Source of the DNA: Adiantum capillus-veneris
Taxonomy: Eukaryota > Streptophyta > Polypodiopsida > Polypodiales > Pteridaceae
NCBI GenBank assembly: GCA_014529385.2
Contig: CM043969.1
Coordinates: forward strand, 10,765,001 to 10,829,000
DNA: 64,000 bases
Direction of reading: 5' to 3'
Position 1 is the first letter of the stretch; each line of letters starts with the position of its first letter. Both the position numbers and the translations under genes were made by a program. The notes under the pieces were generated by a model, which saw nothing but the letters and a program-made list of their open reading frames with translations, did not search any database and had not been told where the DNA came from. Below are positions 10,048-22,300 of the stretch, piece by piece.

Positions 10048-10990
10048 CTACAGTGTGTTTGGAGAAGCATTGGGTAGCGGAATTACCAATCCTATTTTTT
10101 CCAAAATTTTCCCAACCTCATCCCAAAGATGCGGTTTGATGTGCAATAACTCTGACAGATTTAGTGTACAACGGATACGGGATGACATCAGCTCGTGAAG
10201 AGTTTTAGCATCCATCATCTTAGGATTGGCTTTCCATTGAGATGGTACTTTCTTCACCTCCGATTGAGTTTCATGGTTACCAATAAATGAAGGTAAAGTC
10301 TTCAATGACTGCAGTGTATTGTCTTCTGATATTGTTGTACCTACATCACCATACAGTGATCTGATGTCATTTGGGTCGAGCTCATGCTCCAAGTGGATCT
10401 CTAGGATGGGAGCTGACAGAAGTGTAGCACTTTCATCTTTTCTATTCCTGATTTGTTCCCATAGCTCCCGAGGCCATTGTTCTTCTACTTTTGGAATTGG
10501 CAGTGGTGCTTGAGAATACATTCCATTTGTCGTATTGGCTGCCACGCTCGTATCCAATGGTGTTTAGTCTATAGAATCTGGTCGGTCTTCCTTTTCAATT
10601 ACTCGCCCCTCTAACTCTTGAATCTTTTCTCGGATTAATACCTCAGTTTTTGGAGCAATAGGAACTGATGGTTCCACAAGCACTTGAGCGGCTTGGATGA
10701 TCTTCTTGCACATCTTTAGCCTCTCTTTCTTGTGAGGGCCATACCCAGACTCGACCCTACTCAGCTCCCTTAGTCCTCTAGATCGTTCCAGGAAACGACG
10801 TAGATCTATTTGCAAGTATCCCTCCCACTTGGGACCGACAGTCAGATAGGACTCCGGTCTCTATCTCAAATGCCAACCCAAAGGGGTACATCCCTTCATT
10901 CAATGATTCTATCATGCTTCTCATAATCAATCTATCCTTGATAGCTTTTCGCACCCAAAATCGTGGTCCTTAGTCTTGATTCTCTTGATC
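10048..10990 (-). pseudogene. Gypsy Gag C-terminal/pre-protease region, broken
   Basis: Three overlapping minus-strand reading frames (10048-10557, 10564-10815 and sequence up to about 10990) give charged, helical-looking protein with no catalytic motif. They lie just upstream of the protease on the same strand. The N-terminal Gag and zinc knuckles expected before this part are missing here but are found at 25135-27339. Confidence 0.5.
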
Positions 10991-10999
10991 TTTAACTTG

Positions 11000-12551
11000 A
11001 GGGTCTACTCTTGCTTTCTTGTTCTCCCTTGGTTCATGGCAATAACCCCTTTTTCCTGACAAGCAGGCACGACATTTGTCACTTTCCCCTAAGAAGAGGG
11101 ATCTTGCAATCCTACCTAGTCTCACTTGTCCCCGATTACCCATTTTTATCCCACATCGTCCTAGCGTTTAACAGGAAAATTTTAAATCAACATCCGGCCA
11201 TCTGACCCTCTGGATCCGCCCACCCACCGAACCATTTCATGAAAATCCCCTCCCGACGTAGTACTTAACTACTACAAAATCAGGAAGACAGCAGTCTATC
11301 AGACATCATCAAACAACAAGCAGCATGCAATCTGTTGCATACCCTCGTTTAGGGAAATTCATCTAGTTGTTCTCACCAGATCTTTATTTAGAAACTTTTA
11401 ATTCATTTCCTTTCCTTTATCTGCTATAATTAGCTTGTAACTAGTTTCCTAACTAATCAGCAACACATTAGTTTCAACCAATTTATCTTGCCTCCCCATT
11501 CAGGCCAAGATAATCGGTTACAAGCGATCAAAATGGTATCACCTTCACAATATTTTCCAGAATTAAGTGTTTTGGAAAGGCTCATCAAGTAATTTAATCA
11601 TTCCTTCCTAAACATTTTATTTCGAGAGGTATAGCACCATCTGGTCATAGATGCACAGGATAGCCCCTATATTCCTAGCCTTTCCAGTTCCTTTTTAAGC
11701 AACCAAGTCGAACAAATTTCCTTAATTAAATTCACATCATCCTCCCTGAGTATGACCTTCTCTTCCAACTATTGGCATCAGGCCATACCAGATTATGGCC
11801 GATTTCCAATAAGATACCGCGGGTACTTCACCCGACCGGGAAAAAATAAAACAAACCCATTCATTCGTTATCCCTCGGGCATGAATGACCTAGGTATAAA
11901 AACTTGCCGGTTATGTTGCCCTAGCCGAAAAGGGCCAATCTTCGTCAAGTTCCCCAAGAGAATCCTCTCAATGGGCCATCCTTTCAATCAAATTGACCCC
12001 AAGAAGATCCATCTTGGTTTCCGATCATTTCCAGACAATCTTCAAAACTCCTAGTTAAATCTATGTTTTGCAATGGGCTATCCTTATCGCCTCTCAAGAT
12101 TCCTTTTTAACTCCTAGTTGGTTATTTCTAGGTTCATTCATTTATCAACCTTAATTCCTACTTTCATTAATTATCTACCAGCCAAGTTTATTTAGAAAAT
12201 ACAAGTGAGTTTTTGCCATAGCTATTTGATGGTTAATGTCTCTTCGGAAATGCCAACTTTTAAAGTTCAATCCCCATTTTGTACAATTCCCAGGTTTCTG
12301 CAATCCTTTGCCATCCATGGGACATCTCCATGGAAGCTTGTAGAGTTTTCGGTTCAAAACAACATGGAGGTCAATTCCGCGAAGTTATCCCCTATCTCCT
12401 CCATCCCGTATTTGCAAAAAAACTTGAAATTGACAACTTTTAGAAATACTCTTCAATACCAAAAATTGAACTACTTCTATCAAGCTTAGACAACTACTCT
12501 TTTCTTATGGTGCATAGATTTCCATTTAATAAGCTAGAAGGTCATCCTATA
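11000..12551. other. Unassigned AT-rich stretch, no gene recognised
   Basis: Short ORFs such as 11752-12054 plus show no family motif or codon pattern. It may be retrotransposon non-coding DNA, but no LTR pair was found. Confidence 0.5.
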
Positions 12552-12627
12552 ATTTATGAGTTTTCGAGCTTTCCAATAAAGTTTAAACCTAAAATACAAG
12601 GTAGTCACTAAATCTTACACCTAAGTG
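12552..12627. repeat. Left part of a ~160-bp tandem repeat array, cut by the transposon
   Basis: The block beginning TTTAAACCTAAAATACAAGG and ending CACCTAAGTG matches repeat units at 23740-24250. The matching sequence resumes at 23629 (AAGTGCAAAGTTACC), exactly across the transposon, which fixes the insertion point inside the array. Confidence 0.85.
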
Positions 12628-12648
12628 GGTGGATGCATGAATAGGTGG
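12628..12648 (+). repeat. Left terminal inverted repeat
   Basis: 21 bp, identical to the reverse complement of 23607-23627. The preceding five bases AAGTG are the target duplication. Confidence 0.93.
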
Positions 12649-13274
12649 TACACTAGCTACCCATTTTTGGGGGTGGTAGCAAGGGGGTGGGTTGGTTGGT
12701 AGCTAGGTGAGTAAACATTGAGAATCTTTTATAAGGTTTTATTTGAAAATTGTTCATCAAAAGGCTTTGAGTAGTGAGCTGGATTTCAAAACTTTAAAAA
12801 TTATCTTTTCAGTATGTGTGAAAGTAGTGCGGGGGGGCCACCTTACTCCACAAACATGACGCCTCCTGCTTGTCGACGGTTGCAGAGGGGGGGCAACTCA
12901 GGTGGCCAAGCAGCTCCTGCAGCAGCTGAAGCAAAATTAGCCACAATTACTGGGAGGCGGAAGAGGGCCCGTCATTCATCTCCCTCACCTGATCCACCCT
13001 CGGACTCCCCTGTTGGAAAGAGGAAGAAGAAGGTCTTGACTCCTTCACCAAAGCCCTGCACTCCTATAGCAAAGAAACATTCAAAAATGGCAGATGTTGT
13101 AACCCCCAACAATGAGGTACTACTACATCTTAGTGTTGCTGGCTGTCTCTGCACAATTTATTGTTGTAACTTGTTTCCAAGGTCCATGTAAGCTCTTTTA
13201 AGCTTGCTTTGAAGAAAACCTAAGCTAGAGGCTAGATGTTTGTAGATGCATTCAAGCTCCATAATCTTATGTGC

Positions 13275-13371
13275 AGGAATTCAAGCTTGCATTGAAAACC
13301 CGTGTAGAGGCATGCATGCATGCATTCAAGCTTGCATTGAAAACTTGTGTAGAGGCATGCATGCATTCAAG
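13275..13371 (+). repeat. Two-copy direct repeat in intron 1
   Basis: The block TTCAAGCTTGCATTGAAAAC followed by TGTAGAGGCATGCATGCA occurs twice in tandem, with a GCAT run between. It sits between exons 1 and 2 of the composite gene. Confidence 0.8.
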
Positions 13372-13708
13372 CAGATATATTTGTGCATGTTGCATTTTTT
13401 ATTGAACTTCAGTTGGCTGGCTGCACATGCATTCATGTCTTGTGCATAGTTGGGACCGTACTCGTATGGATTGAAAATCATAGTGCTATGAAGAAGCATG
13501 AATCAGTGATACTCTATTAGTGTGGTAGCTACCACCTGCAACACTCATTTAATATAGGGAAAGTGCATAAGAGATCATCAAGATTGTAGCTTTCAGCATT
13601 CTGCAAAAAACATAACAAGTTGGTAGCATTATGTTAGCCAGCTACCAATCAAAAAGTTCATTTAGCAAAGAAATACCAAGGTGGTAGTTACATGGTAGCT
13701 ATCTGTCT

Positions 13709-13741
13709 GGGACACATGTAGTTGTACCACCTATTCATGCA
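13709..13741. repeat. Internal copy of the right transposon end
   Basis: GGGACACATGTAGTTGTACC followed by ACCTATTCATGCA closely resembles the right end at 23588-23622, including 15 exact bases of the TIR (13727-13741). It lies 1.1 kb inside the left end, in intron 1. Confidence 0.75.
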
Positions 13742-15349
13742 CATGCCCAGCCTGCTTCTGCTCCTGCTCAATGCAATAATTGATGTTTAATGTGAAAACT
13801 TCTGTAAAATTGTGATATTATAAATGCTCACCATGCATAAGTTATCTAAGTTTTCAGTAAATTTATGGCTGTGTATGTTTCAAGCTTAAGTGTTGAACCA
13901 TACTCCAATCATACTTCCATACCCTTATGCGTTTTCCGTATGGAAACAACTATGGTCTTATGTTTTTCCTTGTATTTTACAGGGCAAAGGCCGTTGGTGC
14001 ACTCCATATGTGCCATTTGAAAGGAAAACAATTTTTTGCATGACAAAGCGTCAAGCCCATGAAGTATACGACCTCCCCAACTCTAGAGTGGATGCTCGAC
14101 TGCTGACTGAGGCAGATTTCACCAACAAACATTGGTTGAAATGCTTTAAGGAGGTGCCGAAGAGTGGCAGCAAAGTAAAATGTAGAGATGTGAAGCGAGA
14201 GCTCTGGAACAGGTTTTATGTAGTGTTCACATCCGTGTATCAAGAACCTCCTGGCAATTATGGTATGGAGGTGACTAAAGGATTTGCTAGAGGCTTTCTA
14301 TATGAGCAGTTGAAGGGACAGGTTGACTGGGCTTTGTTTTCAAAATGTATTGTCACAAATATGGATCTAGGAAAATTACATGCAAAGAAGTAGTGATGGG
14401 CAACTTTCCATTCCTCCTCTGCCCCTAACAGTTTGTGGCGAACGACGAGGACTCTAGATCATTTGGAGGCACCCCAGGAAACTTTGATCGATACAGTGGA
14501 TGATGTGCAGGAAAAGAATTTATTTGGTCCATCGTCTCTTACATAGTTAGATACTGTTTACAACATGGTTGTAAGCAAGCATTCTTTTGCATTGTCAAAG
14601 TACAATGAAGCTTTTAAGAAGCTAGAATTGCTTCAGGCTGATGTGCAACGAAATGAAGGTGCCAACCTCCTAGTGGAAAAGCTCAGAGGCCAGTTGAAAG
14701 ATGTAGAGACTGCATTACTAAAGGCAGAAGGTAGCGTCAATGTTGTGGATGCAATGAAGGTGGAGCAGCTTAAAAATACTATCGGTAGGTAGTTGCTAAC
14801 ACTCCAAACATTGCAAGTAGTAGTTAAGGAGAAGGCATCACTTGATGCTATGGATAGTGCTCTAAAGGAGAGAGATTTTACACAGGAAGTGGAGGAGTGT
14901 GAACAGGCGCGGATGGATTTTGTGAAGACCAAGCAGGTCAAAAGAAGTACAGTTTTGTTGTCTGCACCTCCGCTGAAAGTTCCACCTATGGATATGGGCA
15001 CCTTGCCTTTGGACAAAGTTCGCAATGCTTGTGGGTTGACAATGTACAACGATGATGCACTTGGCATGTTTTTTCTGCCCTGCAATCATGCCTTTCACAT
15101 GTACTGTTTTGGCCATCTTGTTGCAAGCAAAGAAACATGCATGGAGATGGGATGCATGCAACCGATTTTTCATACCCTGCGGTCTTTGGTGATCCTCAGC
15201 AGTACGAATGCCAATTTCCAAGGAGTGCAATCAGACACCAAACCCTCATCAGTGCCCTTAAGCAAGGACCCTGGTATACACCCTGCTGCATTTTGTAGCA
15301 TTGAGCTTAAATTTATCTGTTTTTTTGTGTTTCTGTTATCAAGGGAACC

Positions 15350-16290
15350 CTGCTAATTGTAGCTACTAATACAAGATTGGTAGCTACTAGTACAATACTG
15401 GTAGCTACCACTCTCATAGTGGCAGCTGTCATGCTAATCCTGATATACTAGCTACCACTATGGTTGTGGCTACCATTCTTCCATGAGCTACTATTCTCCC
15501 ATGGAAGTCTTGTTGGTGGCAAGGTAGCTACCATTCTTCCATTAGCTCTACTGTTTAACCATGGAACTCCTACTGGTGACAAGGAAGTTCTCACTGTCAA
15601 CCCTGGTAGCTACCAGTACAATAGCGGTAGCTACCATTCTGCCATGAGCTGCCATACTGCCAAGGAAGTCCTGCAATTGACAAGGTGGCTACCAGGATTT
15701 CATTGGTAGGCTGCCATTCTTCCATGAGCTGCCATTCTGCCAAGGAAGTCCTGCAAGTGACAAGGTGGCTACCAGGATTGCATTGGTAGCTGCCATTCTG
15801 CCATGAGCTTCCATTCTACCAAGGGAGTACTGCAAGTGACAAGGTAGCTACCAGGATAACATTGGTAGCTACCATGATAGCATTTGTAGCTACCATGATG
15901 GCAGGGGGCAAGGTAGCTACTAGAATAGAATTTGGTAGTACCGGTAGCTTATTAGTGCTTGCCTGGTATCTTCTATTGTCATGCTAACCCTGCATGTAAC
16001 TTGAAAACTTGTTCTTAATTTCTTATTGTGAAGAACAAAATTAAAGGTGTTGGTACATGCTGAGAAGGAAGATGTTTTAGATAAAGGTTGTTTCCAATCT
16101 TTTATTCTGTTAACCACCACTATTAGATTGCTTACTACTACTAGGATAGCATTGGTGTCCCCTATGTCATCTTGGTAGCTCTCAGTTAGCCAGCTACCAG
16201 GTTGGCATTGGTAGCTACCAGGATATTGCTGGTAGTTATTAGTGCTTGCCTGGTAGCTTCCACTATCATGCCTGGTAGCTTCCACTATCA
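15350..16290. repeat. Dispersed GGTAGCTACC palindrome cluster, intron 2
   Basis: About 0.9 kb in which the palindromic core TAGCTACC or GGTAGCTA recurs every 20-60 bp in loosely repeated context (CCATGAGCTGCCATTCTGCC and similar). It fills the intron between exons 2 and 3. A matching cluster is at 21370-22210. Confidence 0.85.
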
Positions 16291-16963
16291 TATTGTAGCT
16301 ACATGTAACTTGAAATAGCAAGTTCTTAATTCCTTAATACTTTTCATGACTGCAGAGGCTGAGCTAGAGGCTGAGCCAGAGACTACAGTTGAGAAGGAAG
16401 GTGTGTTAGAGAAGTATAGTCCTGAGAATGGAAATCAAGCAGAAAATGCTCCTTCATCAATGAAGGACGATGAAGTATCAGCCAGAGACACCAGTCCCTC
16501 CATCCTGCAGAACATACAAATGATGCAAAGGGAAAGAAAGAGAAAGATGACAGGTGTTATTTCTGGGTTTTTTTTCCCTAAAGGTAGATAATATTGTTTA
16601 AGGTTCATTCTTGTTGATTGTTTCTTCTCTCTTGCAGATGGAGCTGCCAAAAAGCCTACAGACGATGCAGAAGGGCAAACAAAGACATCAAAGGACCAAT
16701 TAGTCATAGAGACTAGAGAAAATAGTAACATGGAATCTAGAAGAAAAGGTGCTACAACAACCAGAGTCAAAAAAAGACTCCAAACATAGTCTCGATATTT
16801 TTGCTTTGTAGCCTATCCCCATTTTTGGCTCTTTTCCTAAATCCTGTCGCCGTTTTTGGCTTTGTAACAATTCTCCATTTCCTATGAATTAAGAAATCCA
16901 AAATCAATTTTTTTTTGTCCTGTCCATCATTGTTGTTTATCTCATTATTGTTTTTATGTTCAG

Positions 16964-17682
16964 ATGCTGCCACTAGCAACATTGACAATCTTGATCATAT
17001 AATAAGTATGATAGCACAGTCTACTATGAAAGACCCTCCTGATGTAGATGGTTCATTTAGAGTTGAGGGCCAAGTCCCATGTGCTAGCAACATTGATGAC
17101 CAAGAGGACAAAAACACGGAGTTTTTTGTCCTCAGTACAGGCGAGGACACGGAGATTATCATGAAAAAGTCTGAACCAAGAAGGGAAAATGGTGATGCAT
17201 CTTTGGATGCAGGTGGTGATGGAAGTTGTGCAATTGGTGCAATTGGTGCAGTTGGTGCAGGTGGTGCAGGTGATGACATGGAGATTACAATTGATAAGTC
17301 TGAACCACCTTGGGAAGATGGTGACGCATCTGTGGATGCAGGTGGTGCAGGGAGTGCAGGTGAAGACACAGAAATTATCATTGAAAAGTCTGAATCACCT
17401 TGGGAAGATGGTGATGCATTTGTGGATGCAGGTGGTGAAGCAAGTTGTGCAGGTGAGGACACGGAGATTACCAATGAAAAGTCTGAACCACCTCAGGAAG
17501 ATGGTGATGCGTCTGTGGATGCAGGTGGTGATGCAGGTTGTGCACCTGGTGCAGTTGGTGCAGGTGGTACAGAATATGTAAGGCACGATGATGGGACGGT
17601 GTATCAGCAAAGGGAGGATGGAGGAGGTGCAGGTGGTGTTGCAAATTATGTTAGGAACGATGATGGGACGGTGTCTCGTCCA
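16964..17682 (+). repeat. Acidic in-protein repeats of the composite gene (within exon 5)
   Basis: From about 17140 there are four repeats of roughly 30 codons of the pattern EDTEI-x3-KSEPPWEDGDASVDAGG. They are followed by two YVR-DDGTV repeats. They precede the phosphatase domain, and the frame runs on through a TGA at 17683-17685. The low-complexity acidic composition suggests a disordered linker. Confidence 0.8.
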
Positions 17683-17685
17683 TGA

Positions 17686-18354
17686 AAGGATCCTGGGAAC
17701 ATATTGTTTGAGAGTAAGCCAGCTCTAATCCTTGATATTAATGGTGTCCTGCTGACTTCATTAGACAAGAGGTACCGTTCACGGAAGCCTACCTATTGGA
17801 ATGATCTAGAAATTGTAGACATAGCACGGGTGTCTGCTTGGTATAAAAGGGATGCATCTGCATTCTTGGACTGGTGCCTTGTGCACTTTGATGTATTTGT
17901 GTGGACCTGCTGCATGAAGACTAAAGTAGAAAACCTGTTGAGTGCCTACTTTCTTGATCAATTTCCCCAAATCAAGGAAATTCTTGCACAGCAGGATTGT
18001 GTAAGAGATGCTAGAATCAAGATAACTGGTGGAAAGCCTGTATTTTACAAGAAGCTAAGTGACTTCTAGGAGAAAAGAGGTCAGTACACTGCTACGTCCA
18101 CAATTCTAGTGGATGACACACGGTACAAGCAGCTGTGGAATCCTCTAGGCACTTTTTGCATTGTGAAGAATATGGAAAATTAGAATCCCACTGAGATGCA
18201 AGGATATCTTACAACAACTGTAAGATCTTGGCTCACGGCTTGGCTTTGTGCGGAAGATTGCCTCAAGTATGCCGAGGACTGTGCACTGCCGAGACCGATC
18301 AATAACTTGAGCATTAGGATCTCAAAGCAGTGGCGTCTAGAGTATTACGGCTAG
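17686..18354 (+). pseudogene. FCP1/NIF-like HAD phosphatase domain (C-terminal part of the composite gene)
   Basis: The domain begins SKPALILDINGVLL, continues with HFDVFVWTCC and includes ILVDDTRYKQLWNP. These match HAD motif 1, the DVxVW strand and the VDD motif 4 of NLI-interacting-factor/FCP1-like proteins. In classic phosphatases motif 1 is DxDx(T/V); here the second Asp is Asn (17740-17742). I recall a plant subgroup with DxNG here, so this may be ancestral rather than decay. TAG codons at 18067 and 18181 interrupt an otherwise open frame to 18354. Catalytic activity is doubtful. Confidence 0.72.
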
Positions 18355-18549
18355 ATATATTATCTTGATGTCTAACCATGATAAGCAATGTAAACAATCA
18401 ACCATTTACTGACTTATGGAGTATTTTGCTCACTTGTAATGAAGACACAATGTAGTAAAGCAACTTTTGTTAACTTGTACACTTGTTTACGTTTTCACAT
18501 TGTTCATCATTGCACCTCCACAGTTGCACAATTACAAGTACTTAATACA

Positions 18550-19312
18550 ACTTCCAATACTAGGAAATGTTAAGGGCAGCTACCAGTCTACATAGTAGCT
18601 ACCCTTGCACAACTACTTAGCTACACTTGTTTAATTTTTCTATGTCTGTTGTGGAGATGATTTATTTCTTATGGCTTAATGTACACGCAGGAGTACTAGT
18701 GGGCACTTGGTTTGGTTCTAGTGGTCATGATCATTCATGCATCAGATGTATTCGGCATTTACCAGAGTCACTTGTCCATTGTCTCTTAGGACTCGCACAT
18801 GCAGCCTCGAATGTTTGAAAAGTGCTGCCACGTTTGCACGCCCCTGCGCTTATTTTGAACGGCTACTTATCACCCCCAACATGATGACCCCCCCCCCCCC
18901 CCCTTCACGACGTTCAGCTGTAACGGCGCCAATGGCGAAGGCGGGAGAGAAGCAGGAGCCTGCAAAAGACTGCTAACACTTGCTGCTACGGGCCTGCAAA
19001 AGCTGACCATATCCTCTGTCAACACAACCGTTGAGCAACCGCCTGCTATGCATGTGCGAGATCCGTCATTGGTTGGCTGTCCGGTCAGGGGCATCAAACC
19101 CTTGAATGGTCGGCTGCATGTGCGAGTCTCATCTGGAGTTGCCCTCATCTCCTTTTTTAGGGAAAGGCTTTCGATAAAGTGTTCATGCTATGTGCCTCAG
19201 GATATCACATAGCCATTTTAGCCATGATTCAAGCAATTGCAAAACAGGGTGATGCTCAGGACAGAGATTACGGAGATTTCCCTAAAGAAAAAAAAAAAGA
19301 TGTGAAGGGCCA
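18550..19312. other. Spacer between the two transposon genes
   Basis: Includes two more TAGCTACC motifs (18577-18605), a poly-C tract of about 16 (18889-18904) and a GC-richer part to about 19140. Short ORFs show no family motif. This would hold the 3' ends of both convergent genes. Confidence 0.5.
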
Positions 19313-22300
19313 TCAAAAGCAGCTTAGATTAGAACTAGGAATGCTATACATCAAAAGGAGTGCTATTGTAAATAGCCTCATATGTTTCTGAGTAAAGTAA
19401 GAATTTTCTTGTACGTCCCACTTTTTGCATTGGGAACTTAATAGCTCGTACAAGGTGGATTGCAAGGTGGCTTCAAGCTCAGAATTTAATAGCTTGAACT
19501 CATAGGGATTTTCTTTAGCTTGTTTGTACCAAACCCCTTTGACAACAAATGAGCTGGCATTGCAAACATTCCCCCATGCATCTCTTGGCAAAGCTTTAGT
19601 TTGAGTCTTTTTTGCTGTACATTTCAAGACATAGAAATCCACAAGCTCCTTATTGTCATGAGGAGCTATAACAGCAAAATTGTCACCAACATGAAGTGCA
19701 TCACTCAACGCATCATGGTGTCCTTCATATGCAAACTCTTCAATCTCATCATCATCTTCGACATCATCTGTAGGTTCAAGGTTAACATAATTCCATGCAG
19801 AAACGTGTGATTTGTTTGAACACCTCCTCCAGCTGCCTTGCAAACAAGTACTACAAAAGGATGAGAATTGCCGATACCTAACAAGTTTTTTATTTGTTAA
19901 GGAGTAGCTGCCGACACAATGTAACCCACGTGAATTAGGCACAGATTTACAATCTCGACCTTGGCTTCTATCCACATCACCTACTTTGACCTACCAGAAC
20001 AGCCGAGTAACTTGTTGTACCTACGAAGAATACTGGCTGTAGCACCATTGGACATGGTTTCTCTCAAAAATGGCACCACATCTGCTGCACATTGTAATTT
20101 CACACAGTCTGGCTTTAGGTGCTCCTGAGTGAGATGCCTCTTAATAACAACACCTGCACCATCATGTTCGCCCTTCCCATGACCTGAACCTGAAAAGTGA
20201 TGTGTCATTTTCAAACTTGTCAGAGTTCCATATCGAGCAACAAAATAAAAAGGCCTCTTTGCTTTGAACTGTGAGGCTGCTCCATCTGGCCAGACCCAAT
20301 GTTCTTTAAGCGATATGCCTAGCTCTTTCAACCAACCATAATGGAGCATAAAGCAATGCTGGACAAAAAGAGTATCATGGCATTTATCATCATATATATA
20401 GAAATGATAGTATTTTTGGACACTACCTGCAATCCTCACATATGTAATGTGAACTAAGATTGTCACCTGGCTAGAAAACCAATGCATCGATTGGATCTCG
20501 TTCTGTTCTTTGAAAGTGTAATTTTCAGTGAAATCCACCACTGACACTACCACATGTTCAGGGAAGAAACGTAGACAATCTTTAAACTGCTCGGCCTACC
20601 ATTTGTAAACAAAATTGTGCTTTATAAACTTACTCAGATGATCCTTGAACAGTATGAAAAGCTGCCCGCACCGCATCTCCTTGTGAGAAAGAACTTTTCT
20701 TTTCTTCTTTTTCCCTGAATCTGCTTCGCCAACTTCAAGGTCTTCAAAAATCTTAACTGTTACCATGCGTGCACCATTTAAATCTTCAATCGAGCAAATT
20801 GGTAGCTTCTTTGAAGGCCCACATGAAGAGCATTTGCCAATCAAACACATCAGTGCAAAAAAAATTGACCCGCTAGCCTTCGAGCGTAAAACTGACTCCC
20901 AAAGCTTTGTAATGCTAGGGCACTGATTTGTCTGAGCACTACATTTCAAATATGCACCACAATTATCACATTGACAACTACACTCTTTCCCATGCACACC
21001 ATAAGAAATCTGCCTTATATGGTTTACAACATCCCTCAAGAATGACATTTGATTATGAGTGATGCAACAACTGTAGCGATCTCGAAGCTTGCGTACAAAA
21101 TAAGGTTTCATCTTTTCAAATGTTCTTTGGTGAATTTGTACCTCTGGGTGACTCTGTTTGAAGGCAAGAAGAATTATACCTGCATTAAATAATGATATTC
21201 AGTACAGTTATTAGCAAAATCATAACTTATTTGCTGACATGCAAAATTGAGATCAATCTGGTGGGAGCTAGTATAAGAATGGTAACTAATACTTTTGTGA
21301 TTAGTGGGAGGAGAAAAGTTACAAGAGCCTGAGTCTAATAGTACAAAGCACTCTAAGACCTGGTTGTTATCAGACTACCTAAGGGTAGCTGCCAGGTTAA
21401 CAGTGGTAGCTGCCAGGTTGATAGTGACAGCTACCAGATTGACAAAGATAGCTACCAATCCACCAAGATTGCCATGGAAAACTGGTAGCTTCCATCAAGA
21501 TTGCCATGGAAGACTGGTAGCTTCCACCAGGATTGCATGGCAGAGTGGAAGCTATTAATCTTAGAATGGTAACTAATATTTTGTGATGAGTGGAAGGAGA
21601 AAAGTTACAAGAGCCTGAGTCTAATAGTAGGAAGCACTCTAAGACTTGTGGCTACCTTTACCATGAGTAGCAGTGTAAGGCTGGTTGTTATCAAACTACC
21701 TAAGGATAGCTACCAGGTTGACATTGATAGCTACCATGTTGACAGTGATAGCTACCAATCCACCAGGATTGCCATGGCAAACTGGTAGCTTCCACCAAGG
21801 TTGCCATGGCAGACTGGTAGCTTCCACCAGGATTGCATGGAAAACTGGAAGCTATTACTCTTAGAGTGATAGCTCCAGCTAGCACTAGGATACTGATAGC
21901 TACCAAGTTGACAATAATAGCTACCAGTACACCAATACTACCATGGAAATCTGGTAGAAAGCACCATCAGATTGGTGGCTACCTTATCATGACTATGAGA
22001 TTGTAAACTAGTAGGTTGAACGTGGTAGCCAGCAAATTTACCAAGAACACCATGGCAGATTGGTAGCAACTCCTATCAGACTAGTAGCTACCTTTACCGA
22101 GGACAACATAGACGCTGTCAAAGTCTGCTGACAGTGGTAATTATAAGGATCACAATGGTAGCTACCAGTCATGTATAGTAAGCTACCTATTTGGCAGTGG
22201 TAGTTACTAGGTCTAAGCAATGTGCAACAATAAGCAAACTGTACAACAGTCAATAGAAGTACAACCAAACCAGTGCCATAATTCTCAATGAAAATAAGCT

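Larger units (their letters stand above)
12814..18354 (+). pseudogene. Composite five-exon gene with RING-like and FCP1-like phosphatase parts, inside the transposon
   Basis: Exons by eye: 12814-13116, 13983-15273, 16356-16553, 16638 to about 16750, and 16964-18354. The first three junctions have GT/AG borders and matching phases; the fourth does not fit cleanly. Exon 1 is basic with a nuclear-signal-like KRKKK. Exon 2 has an unknown domain (near GRWCTPYVPFER), a coiled-coil-like part, then a RING-like LPCNHAFHMYC segment that lacks a clear first Cys pair. Exon 5 has four acidic repeats and then an FCP1/NIF-like HAD domain (LILDINGVLL at 17725; ILVDDTRYK near 18103). In-frame stops include 14391, 14394, 17683, 18067 and 18181. 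Likely a captured or composite accessory gene; the function of the whole is unknown. Confidence 0.68.

Noticed and set aside
11752-12054. 100-codon plus-strand ORF
   Set aside because: No motif and no neighbouring gene parts; could not be supported.
15350-16290. CRISPR-like array
   Set aside because: Repeats are degenerate, irregularly spaced and palindromic, in a eukaryotic intron.
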